Position numbers and translations under genes: made by a program. A stretch of DNA of 64,000 bases from Dolomedes plantarius (Eukaryota; Arthropoda; Arachnida; Araneae; Dolomedidae). Location: positions 201,441,738-201,505,737 of the forward strand of contig OU015492.1 in assembly GCA_907164885.2 (NCBI GenBank), given 5' to 3'. Shown here piece after piece: positions 1 to 12,136 of the stretch (position 1 is its first letter; every line of letters starts with the position of its first letter). The notes below the pieces were generated by a model. That model was not told the DNA's origin, ran no database searches, and was given only the letters and a program-made list of their open reading frames with translations.

Positions 1-149
1 ATGATGCACTTATATCACTTCAATCGAATAATGAAAAAGTTTCGTTTGCTGATCACGTGATCTCAGCATTTTTACTAAGAGATCGTCATGGCAGACGACT
101 TGTCGCCCGCATTTTTGCAATTCTCTCTTTTCGAGTCATCAGTATGTTT
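1..149 (+). repeat. Dispersed repeat, copy 1 of 2
   Basis: This stretch matches 15008-15149 in the same orientation with scattered substitutions. Both copies contain the palindrome GATCACGTGATC (51-62 here) followed by a short GC-richer block with 'gcagacgactt', and both end at 'gagtcatca'. It may start before the window. The same CACGTG-centred motif occurs inside the Helitron-type elements of this window, so this could be a piece of another non-autonomous Helitron, but no terminal CTAG hairpin is visible. Confidence 0.65.
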
Positions 150-727
150 AATATCCATAAAACATACTAATTTAAATTTAAATTTATTGAGATGTGACTT
201 CTACCCTTTCTAGGATATATGTATATCGAAGTCACCCTCTAATAAAGTAAAAATGACACTTTTTGCACTAGATAAATAACAGGTTATTATTCCCTTGACA
301 CATAAGGTGCAATGTAATAACAATACTGGATAAAGACTGGTACAAAATGTTAAACACTATACAAGGAAATGAAGTTCAAGTACTCACAATATATATAAGG
401 TCAGACCAGTGATGCTGCACGGTCACCACTATTACTAACACAACAACCCCATTACGCCAGAGGTGGCAAAAACTCGCTTTAGGCTTAGAAGCGATCTAGC
501 TTTGAGCCACTGAAGGCAACTCGCATAAACAGCTCCAAACAACCAGTCTCTCCCGCAATCTGGCTACACGGTATTTATAGTAATGGTTTAAGCTAAATTA
601 GCATTTTTTGTAGCTTCTTTGTTTTATACAAATACAATGATCGATTATTGTTAATCGATCATTATGTAGACCTTACAAATTCTCAAAAAACTTCCTTCTC
701 AATAAGTTTAGTGGTTAAATTTTCTAT
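150..727. other. AT-rich non-coding, unassigned
   Basis: No reading frame, RNA gene or transposon end was recognised. A somewhat GC-richer patch lies at about 410-560. The only structured item is the hairpin at 636-663. Confidence 0.5.
636..663. repeat. Perfect 11-bp inverted repeat
   Basis: AATGATCGATT (636-646) is followed by a six-base loop and its exact reverse complement AATCGATCATT (653-663). It could fold as a cruciform or hairpin. No function is implied. Confidence 0.7.
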
Positions 728-1218
728 TTTTACTGTATTTTAATATTTTTTTTTTGTCAATTTATTTCGTTATTATGCAGATGACGCAAAATTAATTTAA
801 AATATCACAAAAAGAAATGAAACCACGTGATCAGCATTGAATAAGTTAAATTTTTATATCTTTAAAAATTACGTGATCAGCATTTAATAAATTAAATTTT
901 TAATCTTTAAAAATTTACCAAAATAAGAAACTGGAGGTAAAGATTCAAAAAAAAGACTTCATTTTAAAGGAATTTTATGATATTTCTCGTGATAGAAATT
1001 TTATAACCCTCAAATTATTATTTTAAATGCAAACTGTAAAAAAAGTTACAACAGCAGCTTAAATAATTGAATTTTAAAAAAATAAAAGAATTTTTCAAAA
1101 ACTATTTCTCAATGCACCCTACACTATAACAAGAATTACCGTGCAAAATTATCATCCCTTTAGTCCAGCTGTGGGGTCTGTGTGTATTCTGTCAGTCAGT
1201 CCGTCAGTTACGGAATTG
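728..1218 (-). mobile_element. Helitron-type element, 3'-truncated (family A, copy A1)
   Basis: On the minus strand this matches the family seen at 29447-31007 and 33925-34757. Shared landmarks are the CACGTGATCAGCATT block (822-838), the 'gcaccctacactata' block near 1114 and the 'cagtcagt..gtcagttacgga' block near 1190. The 5' end of the element (minus strand) lies at about 1218, against a (TA)n tract. The 3' hairpin and CTAG end are missing on the low-coordinate side. No coding capacity is visible. Confidence 0.65.
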
Positions 1219-1239
1219 TCTATATATATAAAAAATATA

Positions 1240-1279
<40 letters not shown>

Positions 1280-1299
1280 TATAATATATATATATATAA
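1219..1299. repeat. (TA)n microsatellite between two Helitron 5' ends
   Basis: An imperfect TA-dinucleotide tract. It lies exactly between the 5' ends of the two oppositely oriented family A copies, whose own 5' ends are TA-rich, so it may have expanded from them. Confidence 0.85.
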
Positions 1300-1973
1300 A
1301 CAATTCCTTAACTGACTCATTCATTCACTGACTGACTAACATACAACGCACAGACCAAACCGCTGGACCTAAAGGGCTGACATTTTGCATGGAGATCTTC
1401 TAATAGTGTAGGGTGCACTAAGAAAGATTTTTCAAAAATTCTTCTTAGATTTTTTAAATTAATTTTTAAGCTGTTTTTTAAACTTTTTTTACGTTTGCAT
1501 TTAAAATAATACATTGAGGGTTATAAATTTATATCACGAGAAAGATCATAAAAATTCCTTCAAAATGAAATGTTTTCGAATTTTTACCTCCATTTCCTGA
1601 TTTTGGTGAATTTTTAAAGATTAATTTTTAGAATTTAATTTATTAAATGCTGATCACGTGATTACTTTTTCTGGTACTTTAAATAAATTTATCGTCACGT
1701 GCGTAACAACTAAATAGACAAAAAATATTTTTTTCTCCTTCTAATGCAGCAGACGATTGGATATTATCCAAAAAAAAATGCATATCCCTTACGATTTTTT
1801 TATAAATAATATATATATATATTATATATAGATATATATTTTACATCAATTGTATACATTGAGCATCGCATGTATTATAAATATATATATTTAATTTTTG
1901 GCTTAAATTGCATACGTTGACCGTTGTATTTAATTTGAATGTACTCCGTAGCGAAGCGAAGGTTTTCAGCTAG
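1300..1973 (+). mobile_element. Helitron-type element, non-autonomous (family A, copy A2)
   Basis: This plus-strand copy runs from the TA-rich 5' end through 'caattccttaactgactca' and 'cagaccaaaccgctgg' to the 3' end GGTTTTCAGCTAG followed by T (1961-1974). Terminal CTAG followed by T, with no inverted repeats and no target duplication, is characteristic of Helitrons. The pre-terminal 'actccgtagcgaagcgaagg' region is able to fold. It holds an internal (TA)n patch near 1806-1841. There is no Rep/helicase coding. Confidence 0.75.
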
Positions 1974-3639
1974 TTTTATATATATAAATTGCACAAACCT
2001 CAGACTGAGATCTTCGGCTCTGAGGGGTTGGTCCTAAAAGTTAAGGCTTCTGTGTATCATATCATTGAACCTTTCATAAGACGTTTCCATTTTATATTAA
2101 TAGCATTTTAACTGTGAGACAACATCGTAATAATATCAGGTACGCTGAATAACCATCATTAACTAAAGCTAATTCAGTACACAGTTGATAAAGAAAGAAC
2201 CATTACTCCGTCCCATCAAAACTAGGAAATATGTGGCTTGATTCGAAACATAAACATATAACTTATCGATGCCAGGCTCAATACCACTCCGTTGTTCTTT
2301 TCAAATGGGGTTAATACATTACCACCGAAAGAAGATATCTCAGAATATCCATCAAATCCTCTTCCAAAGACATTTCGAGAAGATATTCGCACTCAGAGGC
2401 GAAGGGGAGGTAATAACAGTAATCATTTTAGCCAATTGAATGATGTAATGTCTGCAATGCGATGCAATTAACTATTATTTTATTGGTTTTGGAAGCTGTC
2501 ACGCATGGAATGCAACTAGATTGCATTTTTCGCTGAGGATCACGTGTGTTTGTTATCGCAGCCTGTATGTGTGATTTTTCAACACATTCCCAGACTAATT
2601 TATGTTACTGCCCCCAAGATATGCCCAAAAATAAATGTTCGGTATTGTTTATTAATAATTCAGTGACAGACACAGTCAAATGTAGTAAATTAATGGAGGA
2701 AATATTTCAGTTATTACAGAAAAGTTAGCGTTCAACAAAATCCTTTTGAGCCGGAGTCAAATATATGACAAAAACAAAATTATATTTGATTTTATTTAGC
2801 CATGCATTTATTCTAGCAATAGGCGACTATTCTGAGAATATGTTTTAAAAATACCTTAAATTTTCTTTTCAACACACTGCAATTTCTAATGCAGAGGTAC
2901 CCTCGTCCCACTCAGAAACTTCAATGCAAATAAATATCTTAAAGAGAAATTGACTTATTTGACAAATTCTGGTGTTTATCAATAAAATCGTTGAAACACC
3001 TATGCAAACTACGATATTTTTGAACAATAAATTGTTTGAAAAATGACTTCCATATTAATGGGAATCAGTTTTAAATTAATTAAAAACTTACATATGTTAG
3101 GCACAACACATTATCTAATAAGGTTTTATATAAGTATATTACATAAAAGTGTTTAAGAAACAGGCATAATCTATTAAAACAAATTATGTAAAGAAAACCT
3201 GTGGATTTAACGACCAAAGATGTTATTCGGAATTCATGCCAATTAATAATAACCATTGTGTTGTGTAACACATATGAATTTCTAGATTATAAAAAAGTTA
3301 ATGTGATATTTTGAAATTTTAGCTTTAAGCAATTTTTTTTACTTTAAATGTGGTAGAAGAAAAAACCGAGACAAATTTAAACTCCCACATAATCTTCAGA
3401 AAGAACTACATTTATATGTCATAAAGGAGACGATAGAGGCAAAATATTTCTAGTATAAAGAATTTGGATTTAGTAATACCCTTGTGGTAGGACAAAAGGA
3501 TTATGCGGCCGAAATAACTCAAACCTTCAAAGGAATAAAAAACGAACGAAAACAATAACAGAAAATGTTCATATTTTCGTAATTTTTTATAATCTAGTTT
3601 TAATCCACTAAGTTTTGAAAATAGCACCAGTCAGGGGTC
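1974..3639. other. AT-rich non-coding, unassigned
   Basis: Only short open frames occur here (60-71 codons at 2546-2728, 3080-3271 and 3412-3627). None has recognisable domains, and this many are expected by chance at this base composition. No transposon ends were seen. Confidence 0.5.
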
Positions 3640-3830
3640 AGGCATTATTTGCGATGCACTTGCGGAAGCCATTGTCTAAAGTTTTCTATCAGTCTGTTGG
3701 TCATCTCTGGGGGAGCGGCGGCAACTTTCTTACGAATAGAGGACTCACGGACACGATGAATATTTTCAGGTGTTCTAATGTTCCGAGTACCGCCACTTGG
3801 TTTTCAATTTAATGCAGATCCAACTTGCTC
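3640..3830 (-). pseudogene. C-terminal remnant of a Tc1/mariner-superfamily transposase
   Basis: Read on the minus strand, one frame gives 'TPENIHRVRESSIRKKVA' and then 'PPEMTNRLIENFRQ'. This resembles the tail of arthropod mariner-like (DDE) transposases, where a conserved EMT..(I/V)ENFR..L stretch precedes the end. The frame reaches a stop near 3645 and has no catalytic core upstream. The family match is from memory, so the subfamily is uncertain. Confidence 0.45.
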
Positions 3831-4569
3831 TCACGTTTGAAACTTATCGCAGGATAGTTTTTCGATCAGGATCGGTATCAGTATCATAGAGCTCGAAGCA
3901 CGTCATAAATGCCATCTGTGTCAAGGTTAAGGGATCATTGTTTTAAAGATAGCCTCGATAACGAAACCGCGTGTTCACACAGGCCAACTCATGATTTCTA
4001 CTGACAAACTAGAAAATCCGCCCGAACTGTTGTCTCCTCCCCATGCCACCTTACCTACTATCCTCCTCGTCTCTCCCTTACCAACGACCTACAGAAATGT
4101 GTTCGGTAGTAGTCCCCGAGTCCATTCTACACGCCCTTATGTGCCCTGGCCTTCACAGCAAAACCTTCGTACTCATCAGAGGTTGTTTGCCAAAGGGAGA
4201 CAGAGCCATGCAGTCGAACTAAGCTCTTTTTAATTATTTTTGTTAGTGTCAAACTATATACAAGCTATTGCAGAGCAGATGCCAGGCCGCATCTAACTGG
4301 CTCACTAGGCCTCAAATATCAACACTTCTCCGTAGAAGAGAACAGACTTCCTTGATCCATCCACTTGTCGCTAGTCCTCGGTGTCATCTTCGCCCAGACC
4401 GTCAGTCGCTCCTCGTCCTGAAAAACCTCTGTGTCACCACTTGTGCTTGACCCTCTTTCAACAAAAAATACTATTCATCAGTAAAAATATTCCTTTATGA
4501 CTTAACAATAAACTGGGAACTAAAGCGAACACGAAAATGTTGCACAATAACCCTTAATGTTCATATAAA
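3831..4569. other. GC-richer unassigned stretch
   Basis: Positions 3990-4450 are clearly less AT-rich than the surroundings. They carry two plus-strand frames of 80 and 60 codons (3991-4233, 4268-4450) with proline-rich, unrecognised translations. It is flanked on both sides by minus-strand transposon remnants, so it is most simply more decayed transposon, but I cannot name it. Confidence 0.35.
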
Positions 4570-5325
4570 TGTCATTTTTCAAATATGGATGATGTCCTTT
4601 CAAGATGATAGTGTTTTTTTCCTTTTGTAAGATGTCTGATGATTCTCCCTAAACAGAAACCACCAGTAACGTCCACATGCTGGGTCCCACCCGCCTTTGA
4701 TAACGAGTGTTCCATAGTACGGATGTATTGATGAAAACGTTTCACCCGTTCATCACTCACATCACTCAAGTTTTCTGGGGAAAAGTCTAGATGGAAGTGC
4801 AAAAAAAGGAATTTCAGTCACATTGTACAACCAATAATCTTGTAGTTGTCCAGTAGACCAATCACTATAGAAGCATATTCATCGTTCTTTTTGTTACCCA
4901 CCCCAGAAAACGTGAACAATGGGGTCTGAAAAACCGACCAAGCAGCTAACTCCAGATTCGATAGATTAGCATCGAACGTTGAAACCCCTCATAGACCATT
5001 GTTTGGCTTTGTAGTGGTTCTTTGTATCTCGGTGTCCAAACACCCGGCACAAAAACACCTCGGCACAAAAAAACAGCAGAATTTTGTAAAAACCCACTCT
5101 GCAACCTAAACACACTACCACTTCTTTTTAACCGCAGAAATCTGCCACCCATGATCTTAGCTTTGCTGCTGCAGCAGTCAAATTTAATTTTCGTAAATTT
5201 CCTTCACGGTAACTCCATGAGCCAAGGTACTGATGGTAGTTGGTTGCCATTATGCAAAAGCACAGCTTTCAGGCTAGCTTTCGCAACTTGGTTCATGATG
5301 GTGGTGGGAGAAAATTCTTAACTAT
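4570..5325 (-). pseudogene. Degenerate ORF of an unnamed multicopy arthropod repeat family
   Basis: Pieces in shifting minus-strand frames resemble a protein found in many copies in arthropod genomes. Near 5300-5250 one reads 'KAVLLHNGNQLPSVP', near 5230-5190 'LAHGVTVKEIYEN', near 5110 'VFTKFCCF', near 4850 'LLDNYKIIGC', and near 4790-4720 'HFHLDFSPENLSDVSDE' followed by 'RFHQ'. The order matches the family as I recall it, and the copy is broken by several frameshifts and stops. I know of no assigned biochemical function. A host gene is unlikely. Confidence 0.5.
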
Positions 5326-8043
5326 TTTCCACCACCACACTGCCCTCTGGTGGATGTTTTGCTCGTTACTTTTACAGCAGAATGCATCCAAATAAAGGTT
5401 TTAACATACATAGTCATTCATTTAACCATTGTTTGACCACAAAATGTAAATTATAATTTATATTTCACTACGTATTTTACCATGCATGTAAAAATTACAC
5501 TCTAAATTTGTAAAACCCTTACATGATACAAAATTTCTGAAAAACATTCGTATTCTGCATGCAAAAATCTATAAAAAAATGGTCTATTGCAAATCACATA
5601 CAAAATGTCTGTTCACTAGTGTAATCAGTCAAGAATAATGTCAGCTTTCTTTAAAGCATTTTATTTCTAGCGTTTAGAACATGCTTAAACTTCATATTAC
5701 TTCTACATATCATTCACAATTATGAGAATGGGAAAATAAATAACACAAGTAATTGCAACAAATTAATATCTCATTGCAAGCTGTTAGTATTGACTGATCT
5801 GAAATAATGTGCAAAATATGTAACTTAGTTTCTGCAGTTTCCTTTTCAATAAGTAATTGTATCGGCCATATTGATTATTGACACTAAATTTCTCTTTTTG
5901 CTTGATTTCAATGAATGGTAAACACTTTAAAATACTGTCTGTAATTTTAATGGTAACAACGAATACCGTCAAAATTTGCGTTCAATCTTGTAATTAATTA
6001 AATCCTATATATTACTGTTAATACATAAAAGCAAATTATCCTGTTAGTATAAATTTGTTTCAGTTGAAAATTTCAGAAAAACTAATATTGTTAATAATTG
6101 TGAATCATCTTTTTATACTAATCATTATAATAAGATGTTTCTTATATAAAACCAATGATTTTTTTAAAACCATTCATATTACATAAAAGAAATGAAAAAA
6201 GTAAATTACGTAAGTACATCTAATTCCCGAATGCACCAATAATATTCTTAACTCTCATAGTTTCACCAATAACTTCTTAGATCTCATTCTATATCGAGTA
6301 CTACTTAGACTAGAATTACGTCAATAATGTTGAAAAGTTAGTTTTTTATTCTAATTTGGATTTCAATACGAAGTGTCACATTGGGCATTATTGTCTGAAA
6401 ATAATTTTTTATTAGTAAGAATATATCCAAAGAAGGGAAAAAAAATAATAACTTTCCAAATATCGGAAATCTTATCATCAAACTCATAATCAATATTAAC
6501 GTTTTACTTTTTTTCAACCTCGCAACGGCATCACGTGTCTATTAATGTTTTTTTAAAGCTTTAATATAAACAGCACAAAAATTTGGATCTTTCTAAATTG
6601 TTTTATACTGCATATATTGCTGAATGCTTCTGTTTTTATATCAGAATGAAACACCCCCTTTCTTCACCCCGGAACGAAGTACAGCATTTGCTGGACTATA
6701 AAGAACCGATAACGTAGGACGTCAGCCATAAAAGTGACATAAGGGGAATGTTTCAGCCTCAGAAAAAAAATCAAGATTTTTAATAACTTCGACACATACT
6801 TATAAAGAAGAAGACATTTAAGGGAACTTAAAACAAAGTAGTTTTTGAGTTAATATCATGGAATGTTATAGTGGATTGTGTAATTAGAACACTGAACGTA
6901 TGAAAGGAAAGTTCTTTTTTTCAACTATAGAAGTTTTTTTCATAGTGTGATTATTTGGTTCATTTTAATAAGAAAAAGATATTTAGAACTAAAAAAAACC
7001 CAGCATTCTTAAGGTCATAATAACTATAGCTTTGTAGATAAAAAATAAGGCAATAAGGTATAGTAATAAGTTAATATATTAATGAATAGAGAGAGAACTT
7101 TCTTTCTTAGACTATGTGGCATGCCGTTGTATTTCAAAAATTACCTACGGTATAGAACATATGAAAATCGTGTGATAATTTAGATCGAAAAAAATAAAGC
7201 ATATTTAAATTTGATACGAAATTATTAGTTTAAAAACCGATCTGAATAATAGTCTTTCTCTAAAAAAAATAAAAAAATTCCTAAACTAATATTAAATTTT
7301 ACCCTCAGAGGGACTTAATGGAATAAGTGCGTTTTAAAAAATAATTTTTTTAAATTTTATGTTAATTTTAAAAAAATTGGAGTGATAGTCAAGAATAATT
7401 TATTCCCGGTAAGAAATTAACTACGGAAAAAATTAATTTAAAAAACTAAGTGCTATTTATTTTAACTATTACCTTCCTATGCAACAACAGAAGTGAATAA
7501 AACATGGATTTTATAATCTGCCATCTGAAAAATACCGAGAAAAAAAGTTCACATAATTTTGAACCTGGAATTGATGTTCTACAATGATGACTGAAGCACC
7601 GCTTTAGGGCTATAAATTTTCTATGTTTCATTTCAACTTCAATCGGCTATAAAATTCCAATGTAACTTAAAAATTTCTTATAAAAAATTTTTGTTCTTAT
7701 TCTGACTATTGCAGAAATAGTATTTACTTTTTTTTTCAAAACTAATTTGCTGTCGTTTGTTTTAAACAATAAAATCATAAGATAGGCTGTAAGCTATATT
7801 ATTGATTTATTTATTCAGAGTTAGTCGCATATATTTGGAAAATTTATGCCTATTTTTTTTAATGGTTGCAATAGTATTTTATTATACAAGTTTAAAATTC
7901 AATCAAGCAATAAATTCTCATAGCGAATATATTACTGAGACTAGAATTTTCATTACAGTGCAATTTTCAGGAAAATGATGATTCTAAGAAATTTTCGAAC
8001 TGTAAAATATATATAAAAAAAGTTATTTCCCTTTTATGAATAA
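5326..8043. other. AT-rich non-coding, unassigned
   Basis: No coding frame above background, no RNA gene and no transposon termini were recognised. The only frames (62 codons at 5784-5972, 61 codons at 7446-7631) are unremarkable. Confidence 0.5.
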
Positions 8044-8534
8044 TTAGCGGCCCGTACCGACTTTGCCCGGGTTGAACAAAATATTATACCAATAAATTTC
8101 CATTTGATAGCCAATAAATTGTAAATCTTTTTTTATCTTAAAAATAACCGTAATAATACCTTAAATTAATATTGCGTTAGTTAATAATTCAAGTTAATTT
8201 TTTTAAAGAAAAAGGCGTGCCAGAGAACGGCTCGAACCGCTAACGTCAGAACAGAAGACCACCGCGATAGCACCAAGCTAAGGATCGTTTTTATTCTCGG
8301 ATTATTTTTGAGTCTTCGCACAAAAGCGGTAGAGGACAGTAGCGGTAACAATGGAGATTGTTAGGATTAAGCCCCTAACTTTATTTCTACTGATCAGATA
8401 TACATAATATATAGCCTATGTCCACTGGAATAATGTACCTTTCAAACATTGAAAGAATTTTTCAAATAGGTGCAGTGGTTCTGGAAATTACCCTCCACAT
8501 ACAAAATCGCTCTCTCTTTATATATAAGTATAGA
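8044..8534 (-). mobile_element. Non-autonomous Helitron (491 bp) carrying a tRNA-like segment
   Basis: On the minus strand it starts with TC (8534-8533) and reads TCTATACTTATATATAAAGA, then a GAGAGAGCG block. It ends CGGGCCGCTAA at 8044, just before a T. The 3' end can pair CCCG with CGGG around 'ggcaaagtcggta', giving the usual pre-terminal hairpin. The flanking bases are A (8043) and T (8535), the expected Helitron insertion site. No Rep/helicase is encoded. The middle contains a tRNA-like stretch, annotated separately. Confidence 0.75.
8214..8286 (-). other. tRNA-like promoter segment inside the Helitron
   Basis: On the minus strand TAGCTTGGTGC (8280-8270) resembles a polymerase III A box. 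GGTTCGAGCCG (8238-8228) is close to the B-box consensus GGTTCGANTCC. The spacing of about 40 bases is that of a tRNA. I do not see a full cloverleaf with a paired acceptor stem, so this is more likely a captured tRNA or SINE head than a functional tRNA gene. Confidence 0.45.
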
Positions 8535-11500
8535 TATTCCAGCTATATTTTATTCAATATAAAAATTACAGAAAACATTAAATTTTGCAAGCAATGGGCA
8601 GCATAAATAAACATATTAAGTTTCGGAAACAAAACTGACAGTAAAAATTGTAAATCGGAATATGTCATGGGAACTTCTTTTATTGTACATTATCTGTTAA
8701 ATACAATATTGCATCCTAGTAGTTAAAAAAAAATTATGCAACTTCAACCGGGATAAGCAAATACGTACCAGACAAAAATGAAATATTTAATTTTTATCAT
8801 ATAAATTGTAATAATTAGAATATTCAAATTGCCCTTTGTGTTAATTCACTAACATCCGTCCAATAAAATAAAAGCGTCATTTATAACCTTTTTTCCTAGA
8901 AAAATGGAATAATACTGCATCTAGTAGAATGAACATTCAATAAAGAGGTAAAAATAATTCAACTTTTGTGAAATTTTACGATGGGGAAAAAATAATTTAG
9001 AGAGAAATATACTTGTTAATTATTGACGTTGCATTAATTTAATTAAAACTACCATCTTTTATTTTGGAATAATTATATTTCTACCATCACTAAAAATTCG
9101 CGATGAAAGGTTGCGAATGAAACGAGAGCTCTATTAATATTTCAATGAATGCAGTCAGTGTGTAAAAATTGAGGATAAGCTAGATGATAATTTGATAAAC
9201 TTTTTAAACCTCTTAAACAGTAATCAGTTTTAAATGTGACAGAATTTTAAACTTGCAGACAGAGAAAAAAAAAATATCTGCCCATGTAATCATGTATTGA
9301 AAATTTTTGGAAATGGGTTAAAAATTGTTTAATTTTGTAACATTAATTCCGTGATTTCTGAAAGTTCTTTGAGACTAATTATAATTAAAAAATGTTTTAT
9401 ATTATAATGAGCCTCTGAAGAACGAAGTGCGCTGTAATTAAAATTTTGAATAGTTCTCTGAATTATAAAGATTTAACAAAATAGCATATTCTGTAAATTA
9501 TTTTAACTTAATCTGCACTTTTGTTGCAGCCTTTTACTTTATATACGATTCTTGTTAGGTGGATCTGACGATGCATTAATTAAAATTAGCTTTGTGTTAT
9601 TGTTATATTCGTAATAGGAATAAATAGTATAGATATAGAAAATTGGAATTGTTTATGTAAACCAATGGAAACTATCCTATAGAAGCGATTCTGAATAAGT
9701 TTAAAGAAAATGCGACAAAATCGTATAACTGTCGCTGCTGTAAAATCAGAAGGAAAAGGAGCCTAGATAAATTGCCGCAACCGCATCATGAGAAATATAT
9801 CACTGTGTTCATCTTTAGATAAGAAATAAGAAATATGAGATCCGTAATCCGAAAGTTTTATATTATCTATCTTTCTCTATACTGCTAAAATGAAATGCGA
9901 CTTCAGGTCAGAAAACGCTACCTGTTCAGGGTTAAAGTTTCTGGTAGCTAATTTGCTTGTTTTTTGGTATCCAATTTTGTATCTTAAACCTGCTTTCGTA
10001 CCATTCTAGTTTATCAAAAATGTTTTATAGAAATTTTGGTAATATACCTAAAAGAGCATTTCATTTTTTTTCGTGTATATGCTTAATTACTATTAGAGAT
10101 CAGTAGTTTATTTAGTAATACTAGTAATATTTCAATACTAGAAGGTAACCCTCATTTTAACGTCATAATACTAATAATGACGTCATAATGGAAAAGATAC
10201 GAAAGTTAAAAATATCCCGAATTATCTAACAATATTGCATTTAATCCGCACCTTGTAAAAGCAAACCCTTTCATTATTTTTTCTTTATTTAGTTTTTCAT
10301 GCGATTGGAGTAGTAGACTGCCATCCAGTTTTTTACAGCTATGAATACTTGAGCTACTTGATTCATTCACATTGAAGTTTGTTTACTTTCAGAGTTCATC
10401 GCAAAAGTAAACAGATTTTTAAAAACTGATAAATATACAGCTAAAAGCATCCAATTTTTTTTAGTTCTGAATGTTTTATAGAAAAATAGGCTGAACAAAC
10501 GTGATTTGATGGAGAAGATATTAGTTTTTAGGTAAGAAAAAATTCTGATCCACATCTGAAATTGAAATTAAGCCTAACCGGCTGTTTCTTTACTGAGGGC
10601 TTCAATTTAAAGATGAGTACAGCCCGGAAGTGTTATACAGAGACAACGGCTATTATATATATAATCACTATGGTATTATTCTCAGCTTAAATCTTAATTT
10701 GAAAAGTAGTTTTAGCGATAGAATTCCATCAGGATGTGCATCAATTATATTCCTATAGTCCTATAAACAGCAGAATTGTCCGATCGGAACTTCGAAAGGT
10801 AAGTGCTATATAAGTATTCATGTTTTATGGAAATTTTGATAGATAAAAAGTCGCGTGCTTTCAGCATGTTTTAGGGTTTTTTTTTCCCTACTGAAAACAT
10901 TTTCTACAGACGCATTTAATTTAAAATATATTTTCAACGATAAATGGTTATCAGTGATAGACACAATTTATAACAAGTATATTTCACAATAATGCAAAAC
11001 TACTCTATTTGCAATGTACGTATAGACAAAACTTTGTGTACGTCCAGGAAACGTCCCGCGAGAACGTTGAACTTTGCACTTTCACCAATATTGTGAGGGA
11101 ATTGCTATATCTTATCCCACCTGCCGGCATCCATAAAGTATTATTACCAGTGTGACAAAATGTTTCACTTGGAGTCCATTTGCATGCTTATTTATTTATT
11201 CTTTTTTTACTGAAATGGCAACATTCGAGAGATATTGCGAAATATGCATTTTTTTTAGATATACGATATACTCGAGGTGAGAAGAGGTTGTAATAGTGCT
11301 TTGGTGTTCTTGTGAATTTGTTTGTTTTAAATAAAGAAGTTTGGTTTTAAGTTTGGAATATTCAATTTGAAAAGATCTTGTGAAGCCGAGTCAACACCCT
11401 CACTGCATGTGGACCCAAAAAGGATATCGCCCCATTAACTTAGGGCGGGTGATTTTACATATCGACTGATCCATGCTCGGAGATTGAAGTAAACCGCTCA

Positions 11501-11770
11501 GAAAAACCTGTGAATATCTGACTTTGCGTGCATGGACTGTACTTGGTTTACACTTTGTATCCATTTTTATGCAAACATAAAAACTTTCAAGAAATCTGAA
11601 TTTTGTTGTATTAAAAACCTTTAATATTTTTTATAATTCATTATAAACTTAGAGATAAATTGGATTTAATATTTACCAATATTATTAGTTGATCAAAAGA
11701 AGTAAATACCCATATTTATACTCAGTAATCCTTAATACTACCTTTCGCATCTGCTCGCAAGGCTTTTGAA
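8535..11770. other. AT-rich non-coding, unassigned
   Basis: No recognisable gene. A modestly GC-richer part at about 11040-11560 contains an AATAAA at about 11329 and a patch reading 'ggatatcgccccattaact' without a coding frame. It could be an LTR fragment, but no paired LTR or primer-binding site is visible in the window. Confidence 0.45.
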
Positions 11771-12082
11771 CTAACAGTGAAACTGTGAAAGACGTACTTG
11801 TAGAAATAAGTACGTAACACCGCAGATTATTACAGGCAATTGATTACGTAAAACAACATATTTAGCTATTTGGAAACGAATTCTGCTCGCAACTATTTCC
11901 ATAATTGTTTCGCTTTCAGTCTTTTGAATGTAAATTAGTAAATGTGAAGCAGAATTTTCTAACGCACCACATAAACTCCTTCTTTCAGAGTAGTTCATCG
12001 TAAGTGATCCATACGAATCTGTTATGGCTCTTTGAGGTATGACTGCAACGAAAGCTATAGTTGCAATTACTTGGACTATATT
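11771..12082 (-). CDS. Candidate C-terminal exon, chemoreceptor-like (unproven)
   Basis: A 121-codon minus-strand frame spans 12136-11771. A possible splice acceptor, TTAATATAG followed by TC, would begin an exon at about 12082. The peptide starts with a hydrophobic segment 'VIATIAFVAVIP', has a hydrophilic loop, and ends with a second helix 'PVIICGVTYLFLQV' before the stop. A TM6-loop-TM7 layout with a TY motif near the C terminus is what arthropod gustatory receptors look like, and codon use is less skewed than chance AT-rich frames. I see no other exons of such a gene. It could be a pseudogene fragment or chance. Confidence 0.3.
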   Translation of the reverse strand, partial: NIVQVIATIAFVAVIPQRAITDSYGSLTMNYSERRSLCGALENSASHLLIYIQKTESETIMEIVASRIRFQIAKYVVLRNQLPVIICGVTYLFLQVRLSQFHC

Positions 12083-12136
12083 AATATTATATGCATTGCA
12101 TATAATCATAGTACGGTGATACGCAATGCATTTCAT

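Noticed and set aside
11290..11470. Solo LTR of a retrotransposon (AATAAA and a possible primer-binding area)
   Set aside because: No matching second LTR, no TG..CA boundary pair with a target duplication, and no gag or pol coding in the window.
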